NCBI GenBank assembly: GCA_964017195.1
Contig: CAXHKT010000125.1
Span: 372,001 to 436,000, forward strand
Length of the DNA: 64,000 nt
DNA from: Siderastrea radians
Taxonomy: Eukaryota > Cnidaria > Anthozoa > Scleractinia > Rhizangiidae
Direction of reading: 5' to 3'
Position numbers and translations under genes: made by a program. Shown here piece after piece: positions 57,727 to 64,000 of this stretch (the first letter of the stretch is position 1; every line of letters begins with the position of its first letter). Under the pieces are notes generated by a model. It ran no database searches. It was not told the DNA's origin and saw only the letters and a program-made list of their open reading frames with translations.

Positions 57727-58270
57727 GAGCCTGGTAAAACCAGGGTTTTACCCTGGTCCAAGCCTGGTTAAAAAACCAGGGTACCCTGGTTCTTAAACCA
57801 GGCTTACCAGACTCAAACCCTATGTGCAAAAAAGTCTGGTAACCCTGGTTATTTACAAAATCAGGGTTACCAGACATACCAGGGTAACCAGGGTTTAACC
57901 AGACTCTGAGAAGTCTGGGCTAACCTAGGTTACCCTGGTTACCCTGGTAAGTCTGGTGACCCTGGTTTTCTAAATTACCAGGGTTACCCGGGTTTAACCA
58001 GGCTCTTAAGGTCTGAGTTGACCAGGGTTACCCTGGTGAACCTGGTTAGCACATTTTCCTGAAAACCAGGCTTACCAGACTCGGACCCTATGTGCAAAAA
58101 AGCCTGGTTAACCCCGGTTTCCCTGGTAAGCCCGGTAACCGTGGTTGTCTGAATAACCAGGGTTACCCAGGTACATTATTTTTGACTATAACATCTGGGT
58201 CAACCCCGGTAACCTTGGTTTTTCTCAGAAGCCTGGTGATGCTGGGAAATTTCAAGAAAGCACTGGAAAC
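57727..58270. repeat. ACCCTGGT / ACCAGGGT cluster
   Basis: The octamer ACCCTGGT, its complement ACCAGGGT and variants (AAGCCTGGT, AGTCTGGT) occur dozens of times in mixed orientation, so the region can form many hairpins. It begins at the end of the last recognisable exon of the En/Spm-like gene and may have replaced the gene's 3' end. Confidence 0.85.
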
Positions 58271-58353
58271 CAGTAAACTGAGGCTTGTAGCCAATGTTCA
58301 AAAAGACTAAAAAGCACAGTATCCTTAACTATGGATAACATGGATACAGTCCT

Positions 58354-59866
58354 GGGCCCAGTTGCATCAAGCAACTTGAGATTAAAGGATCCTAGTCACC
58401 CACAGTGCTTTGCGCGCATCGAGTGAGAAATCCGCCATTTTCTATGCCATCTAAAATCAGGATTTTTTCACAATGAATTGAAATCCGGCTACATCCGCGC
58501 CAATACGGCCAGTTTGGGCCTTCATTTACTTTCTTGGCCTTAAAAAAAATAATAGCGGTGACATCTGGCCGGTTATTTTGGTGTTGTTTGCTGAGTTTCT
58601 CGTGAAATGTGCAAGACAACCGCAGGACTCTAAGTGGCTTATGCTCTCCTTCGCGTGGCAGTACCAAAACAGTCAAGCTTATGAAAGAAATCATTACCCA
58701 AGGACCTTCTTGGTTATTGCACTAGTCAAGCAAAAGATATCCAATAGATGGTAATGCTGGTCAAGCTTATTCGCCGACATTTTACTTCATTGCGGTGCGC
58801 GTTCTTCACGAGCTGAAATGTTTTGGTCTTTAAATGTGACGACAGGACTCGCTCTGCAGTGCCAGTAGCGACGCTAAAGCGAAAGCTTCAAAGCCTTCGA
58901 TGCCCAAGAACAACACTTCGATATTTTTCCATAAACTAATCCCTGGAATTGCAGAAAAGGAGGAGAAAGAATGGTTTGCGAACAGAAACTTGGTAAATCA
59001 GATCTGTTAGCCACAGTCGGCACCTTAGCTACCTGCAGAACATTTTGTTTTCATGGCAATTCATGTATTTTGAAAACTGAAATGAATATCCATCCTGTGC
59101 GGTGATAACAAAAAAAAAGCTATTAATAAAAGAGTTTCTTCTATTTGAAAGGAATGTGAAAAGTTCTCGCTTTATCTAGCGCTAATTAAAACTAAATGCG
59201 GTTCGGTTCACAGCGGTGTGATCGAGTGAGTTTTGGAAACATTTTTGCCCTCGATGCATTCGCCTTTGTGTTTTATGGCAATGGGAAAGTCAAGAATACC
59301 CAATTAAACAAGATTCCAAACCTTTATGATTCTAGATTTGCTTGTAAATCATATTCCACGAGCGCTCGCTGAATATAGTTTGCTTTTGAATAGCCGGCGG
59401 ACTGAGAGGCTGGCCGGCTTAAGAACACAAACATTCTTTAAGTTCTAGGTTTCTGAGGACAGCCGCCAAAATGCGCTGAAAATAATCGAAAGCCCTTTTA
59501 CTGGCACTTAAATTAAACAACAAGCGAAGAAATTTCAGCTTCAGGCTACAATTTATCTTTTTACCAGTTGAAGTGTTGACGTTTTGTCACGTTCGACAAG
59601 TTATTTGATCGCAAATTTCAGATCAAAACAATAACAAAGGCGTGCCTGACTAGGATCCTTTAAAAGGGTTGTTTTTGCAACAATTCCCTTTGTTCTGGAG
59701 GATTTCTTCGTGCTCTCTTTGTGTTTCCTAAGGTACTCTACTCTATACTCACTAATCTGTCTTCGGCCGAGTTATCCGTGATACTGTGCCAAAAAGTCCT
59801 CCAGAACAAAGGTAATGGTTGCAGAAAATTCGCACTTAATCTTAAGTTGCTTTAGGAGCCGGGCCC
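58354..59866. mobile_element. MITE split by a second MITE
   Basis: The outer ends GGGCCCAGTTGCATCAAGCA and, inversely, GCTTTAGGAGCCGGGCCC pair (with GCAACTTGAGATTAA / TTAATCTTAAGTTGC). An inner fold with CCTTTGTTCTGGAGGA / TCCTCCAGAACAAAGG lies at 59688-59815. The element is interrupted at 58386-59659 by a TTAA-flanked element. Confidence 0.7.
58386..59659. mobile_element. TTAA-flanked nonautonomous element, 1.27 kb
   Basis: Ends AGGATCCTAGTCA / TGACTAGGATCCT, with TTAA at 58382-58385 and 59660-59663. Just inside is CCCACAGTGCTTTGCGCGC, as in the relative at 59955. No transposase is visible. The TTAA target suggests piggyBac-type mobilisation. Confidence 0.8.
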
Positions 59867-59954
59867 TTGTGAACTAAACACAAATACTAGGAGTTAAACA
59901 ACACATGTATCATGAAAGGCCCACATGTACACATGTGCACACACAATTACTTAA

Positions 59955-61202
59955 AGATCCAGTGTCACCCAAAGTGCTTTGCACGCCGAGGTACATTTTT
60001 CATATGAAAAATACGCCATTTTCTTGATTGTCGTGAAGTCTGATTTGTATCTCCTTCCATCACTGCCGTTAGCGATCCGAAAGCACTAGTGTTTTGACTT
60101 GACATTTAAGTGTCGCCCTATCGATTTCGCTGTATATTTCCGAATTCTGAAGTGTTTTCGTGGTGGAGAAGGAGATCTTTAAATTGGATGCCTCGTAGGG
60201 TTCAGAAAAGTTGAGGCAAAGACCGAGTCTTCCGGGCTCTGTCAAAGTTCTACGGCTGAAGGAGTCTGTGTATCAGTAGCAGAGGGGAAGAAAAACATGT
60301 ACGGGTTTCAGCAATACTACTGACAGTGCATTTGCCGAAATAGTGCTACATTGGTCAGAGCGCTGCACCGGTATCGCAGAGGTCAGGGTTCGAGTCCCGG
60401 CAAGCCTGATTTTTTCAGGCTTTCTTTTCGCAACTGCATAAGTTGTGTTAATAACTGCGAGGATCTTCCTTACATTTATTTCTTCATTCCGCAGTTCAAA
60501 TATATGAATGTCATATATTCATAATTTCAGTGCTACATTCGTTGCCGAATGAAAACAGAAGGAACGTTAATTTACCACAAAATAACAGTAGCTACGGGCT
60601 TGCTCCAAAATAATGCTTATGGTCATGAGCTTGTGCTGTTTTGCTTAATTATTCCTTGTGTTTGCTGTCTGTTTATGTTTTATTTTTACAAAAAGCGTAA
60701 GTGGCTCTTCTGGTATTGCGTCCATCGACATCAGTCGATGCGATCGATCGCGCAATCAATCGATCGGACTGTAATAGATCCATGTATATGCATTGAATGC
60801 AAACTCAGATCTTGAGTAGTTTTCTCCAGTGACATCTAGCGACGAAGACGCCAATATTCTTACTACTTGTTTTTGTCTTATTATTTTTATATCGAGAGGA
60901 AGTGGCTACTCTGGTTTTATGTCCATCGAGATCGATTGATCAATCGACCAATCAATCGATCGATTGTTATAAAAGCTCCATACACGTTGAGTACAAAGTC
61001 AGATGTAGAGTTGTTTTCTCCGGTAACATCTAGCGAGGAAGATATCACGATTTTCAGGGGCTACTACTGTGAATATCAGCTTGCTGAAAGGCCAGTGCGG
61101 CAGGGTATAATTTGCTAAACGTCCGGCAAATGCGCCAGCCAAACTTCAAAACAAAAGCACAACAGTGCAAAGCACTTTGGGTGACAGTGACACTGGCTCT
61201 TT
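59955..61202. mobile_element. TTAA-flanked nonautonomous element, 1.25 kb
   Basis: Ends AGATCCAGTGTCACCCAAAG / CTTTGGGTGACAGTGACACT then GGCTCT, with TTAA at 59951-59954 and 61203-61206. Same family as 58386-59659. It contains a SINE, and a ~180-bp block is duplicated (AAGTGGCTCTTCTGG at ~60699 and AAGTGGCTACTCTGG at ~60900, each with CGATCGAT-rich text). Confidence 0.8.
60340..60535 (+). mobile_element. tRNA-derived SINE
   Basis: TGGTCAGAGCGCTGCACCGG and GGTTCGAGTCCCGGCAAGCC give A/B boxes, followed by the GCCTGATTTTTTCAGGC hairpin and the CCGCAGTTCAAATATATGAA tail, the same tail family as 17690-17870. Confidence 0.8.
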
Positions 61203-61224
61203 AAACAATACACTGCATGAAATA

Positions 61225-61760
61225 ATCCGAATACGGTCCCTCATTTAGCTGTTATACGGCCAGTATACATAGATGTATACGGGGGATATAAGGACGTGGC
61301 ATGATGTATAAGGTACCGTATAAGGATCAGTATACGTCAGGCTATGCCCAGAAAATAGCAGGATCTTATACACTTGTATCAGGATTCCTTATACGTCAGT
61401 ACACGTGTCAGTATACATCATGTATACTGCTGGTAACATGAGGTATACTGGTGTTGCATGAAAGGTAGGTATACGGACTCTTACACTTGTGGTGGGATTT
61501 CTTATTCGTCATTATATTTGTCCGTATTTTTCATGTGTACTGCATGAAGCATGAAGTGTAGGGATATGGTGCGGAAGCCAGGTCTGTGGATTCTTACACT
61601 CGTTAATGGTTATTCATCGTTATTCGTCAGTACACTTGTCCGTATTTATTATGTATACTGCACGAAGTATGAAGTGTACTGATATTGTGTGAAGGGCAGG
61701 TATACGGATTCTTACATCAATGGCAGGATTTTCCATAAAAAATTTGGGTTACGTACCAGT
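61225..61760. repeat. ~115-bp tandem repeat rich in GTATAC
   Basis: Markers CTTATACACTTGTAT, CTCTTACACTTGTGG, TTCTTACACTCGTTA and TTCTTACATCAATGG fall about 115 bp apart (61364 to 61710). Units share GTCCGTATTT, ATGTATACTG and CATGAAGTGTA. The left end (61225-61360) is a denser GTATAC / TATACG mix. Confidence 0.75.
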
Positions 61761-63383
61761 ATACGTTGTAACATGAATACTGTATGAAAGTGGTGGCTTA
61801 CAGAATATTACGTAGAATAGCAGATTTTTTTGGCAAATGGTTGTTTATTTACACCTGTTACTCAGTAACTTGCGAAGCTCTTTCAGGGCATATACAGGTA
61901 ACATGTATACATTTTTTTATCATTAAGAACAATCTTTGCACTACACTGTATATAGTGACACAGAAAAAATTAAAGTATGAATTCTTGAAAAGGTACAAAC
62001 TAATTGTAAGAGAATTCAATTGCGCATGTATACAATGATTATCAAACTAAAATTAATTTTACTACAAGTCACTAAAGTCACAGTGGCTCCCTGTAGCTCC
62101 AGCACTGTCATCTTCATGTTTCCTTCAGGGAGAAATATATGATTCATAAGCAAAAAAAACAAACGAGGTGGCTGTAGAGTTTCTGGTCTGTGATGAGATG
62201 TCCTTTAAGCCTCTCTTGGATGGGGATTGAACTTGTTTGTACTTCCACTCAAGATAACACAGAGATGTGCATAATCTGTTGAATTGAATTAAAGGACAGT
62301 AGTAAATAAACTCTTGCCTCTTGCAGTGTTCTTGGGCAATGTATTCCTTTACAGACATTAACCCAGGTAACAGTCAACTGCATGAGACCTTTAGGAGTCA
62401 AACCTGTGACAGATTGGTATGTAAGTAAATCACACCAGTATGACTCAGCCGCACCACAGGACTTAATGTTAACCACAAAATTTTAGTCAGATATCCAGTT
62501 ACCACCAAGTCTTTATTATGCAAAGTTGTAGTATGCATGGGTTCCATTAAGGTTTTGACCATAGCAAGGCTGAATAATATTGGTTTTCACAGGTCTTTGG
62601 GTCTTTTTGCTTTAGGTGTTGTATGAACCAGGAGTAATGAAGTACAATCGCACAATGCATACCATAGGAAGCCCAAGTGCGCAGTGTGATAGGTGATGTG
62701 TAAGTGTCGTGCCATAGCAAAGAAATTACATCTGTAGGTTTACATGGATCTTTAATTGGTCACTTAAAGCACATGTTAAACCCAGTCTTGAGACAAATTG
62801 AAATATAAAATGGCCTAAATGAACTAACATTGTATTCCATATGTGGTTTTTCACATCATTTTTATTTTTCCCTCTCCAACTGCCCTGTCATAAAGTTTTT
62901 GAAACTGAAGTTTAACATACTGTAACCCAGGTGAAAATACCAGGCAGAATTTGGTGAATAAATTATTAACAAGTTTCCCCCCCCCCCCAAACCCCTATAA
63001 TTCACACGAAACAATAAATATTGAAATCTTAAAAGTTTCTCTGCCCCTCGGTCAATTTCACATTATTGTAGAACCAAACAGTCCATGAATAAGTGCAACA
63101 AGAAAAAAGGCATTTATGGATATGATTCAACTCTTTGGAAATTTGATTGACTCAATGCAAACTTACCTACTTTTAGGATTTTAATAATCATGAAGCAACA
63201 GTTACTGTCCCTTAAGAAAGATTCCTCATTGATTGATTCAGAACATTGCTGCAAGGGTACAGGCTTTCTAAAAAGACAAACAAACAAGGGGGTTAGTTTC
63301 TAAAGAACCTGTGGTGCGGCGTCGGTGGGGACGTGAAACACAAAATTTTGGATTTATCAACTGAAGTTGATAAGGTAGATTGG
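61761..63383. other. Right flank, no gene recognised
   Basis: About 1.6 kb of AT-rich sequence. The frames at 61784, 62125 and 62249 carry no motif I can identify and lack supporting splice phases. A C-run lies at 62980-62989. Confidence 0.4.
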
Positions 63384-63503
63384 TCACCTTACAGAGATTG
63401 AAAGCTGACGTTTCACGCGTTAGCCCTTCGTCAGAGTGAATCGATTCACTCTGACGAAGGGCTAACGCTCGGAATGTTAGCTTTCAATCTCTTTATGGTG
63501 GCC
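63384..63503. repeat. 120-bp imperfect palindrome in a retroelement-like tail
   Basis: GAGATTGAAAGCTGACG ... GTTAGCTTTCAATCTC pair around the centre at 63442 (GAATCGATTC). Both strands contain CTGACGAAGGGCTAACG; the minus strand continues with GAAACGTC. Flanking CAACTGAAGTTGATAA and a later ATAAAGTATTGTATTG tail suggest the end of a retroelement. The class is not certain. Confidence 0.6.
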
Positions 63504-63844
63504 AATCTTGAAACTGCAGTAAATTAACGGTTTCATCATTTTCACATTTTTAAATGAATTGTTAACTGTTTTTAAATTAGATTTCTTTTATCTTATATTG
63601 TCACTGAAAAGCCCCGCCAGGCGAGTGTCAATAAAGTATTGTATTGCATTGTATCAGTTACAGAATAACTCTGGTTCCTGTTCTGTATCTCCTTATTTTT
63701 ATCTCAATGACATTTTTTAAACAAATTGCCATTACTTCCTATTTCCGAGTCACATATAGCACACAAGTGTAAGATAGGTTTGAGGAATTAAAGAGAATAA
63801 TATTAATAAAGAAGACAACTTGATGGTTTGACAAGGTTGAATTA

Positions 63845-64000
63845 CAGTGAAACCTGTATGAGGTGGACACCAACAGGACTCTCACTAGTGTCTGCTTAAT
63901 AGAGGTGTCCCCTGAATAGAGGTTTGTTTTACACTGACGCTCATGTCTGCTTAATGCGGGGTGTCCGCTTAATATCGGGTACGCTAAATACAGGTTTCAC
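63845..64000. mobile_element. Tc1/mariner-type MITE, cut by the window edge
   Basis: Starts TA|CAGTGAAACCTGTATGAG and reaches ATACAGGTTTCAC at the last base. Internal GTGTCCGCTTAATA blocks repeat. It is related to the element at 31780-33716. Confidence 0.7.

Overview
The window looks like genomic DNA of a cnidarian, most likely a stony coral or relative. The evidence is AT-rich sequence, small spliced exons with GT-AG introns, tRNA-derived SINEs, many fold-back MITEs, and PIF/Harbinger, En/Spm-like and HTHEDID-type (DUF7869-like) proteins of kinds I associate with cnidarian genomes. This is inference from sequence style; no host housekeeping gene is visible. Almost everything is transposon sequence, nested at least three deep.

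Layout. Positions 1-640 are a ~106-bp tandem repeat. Exons 1-2 of an En/Spm (tnp2/DUF4218)-like gene lie at 1274-2263, and exons 3-6 at 53697-57726. All three exons around the gap are in phase 0. The second intron of this decayed gene holds the main object of the window: a ~50.2-kb element (2642-52827) with terminal inverted repeats (TIRs) of about 7.2 kb. The left arm is split by a complete PIF/Harbinger transposon (3126-9916, TSD TAA), which is missing from the right arm. The right arm therefore shows the empty site.

Inside the giant element, each TIR has a 19-bp motif at its tip (3 copies left, 2 right), subterminal TTATTAAGC motifs, ~3.5 kb of unique inverted sequence and a 47-bp satellite (about 2.4 kb left, 3.3 kb right). 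The centre carries two divergent genes. On the minus strand, a 12-exon gene (28206-19097) encodes a ~695-aa protein with an apparent D-D-36-E triad (DGMDQ, MDN, HTHEDID), a candidate transposase. On the plus strand, a gene of many small exons (28494-42851) encodes a charged, coiled-coil-like protein. Every exon of that gene that I could place in frame is phase 0 and a multiple of three, and it includes an array of fourteen 33-nt micro-exons (13 with intact splice sites). Intron 3 of the minus gene holds another 47-bp satellite, organised in places as an exact 423-bp (9 x 47) higher-order repeat and alignable to the TIR satellite. I infer that the minus gene mobilises the element, that the 47-bp units may be binding or structural sites, and that the plus gene is an accessory protein.

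The right flank (57727-64000) is a run of MITEs, short tandem repeats and a SINE. Exon models come from phase-consistent GT-AG joins read by eye. No alignment or RNA evidence was available.
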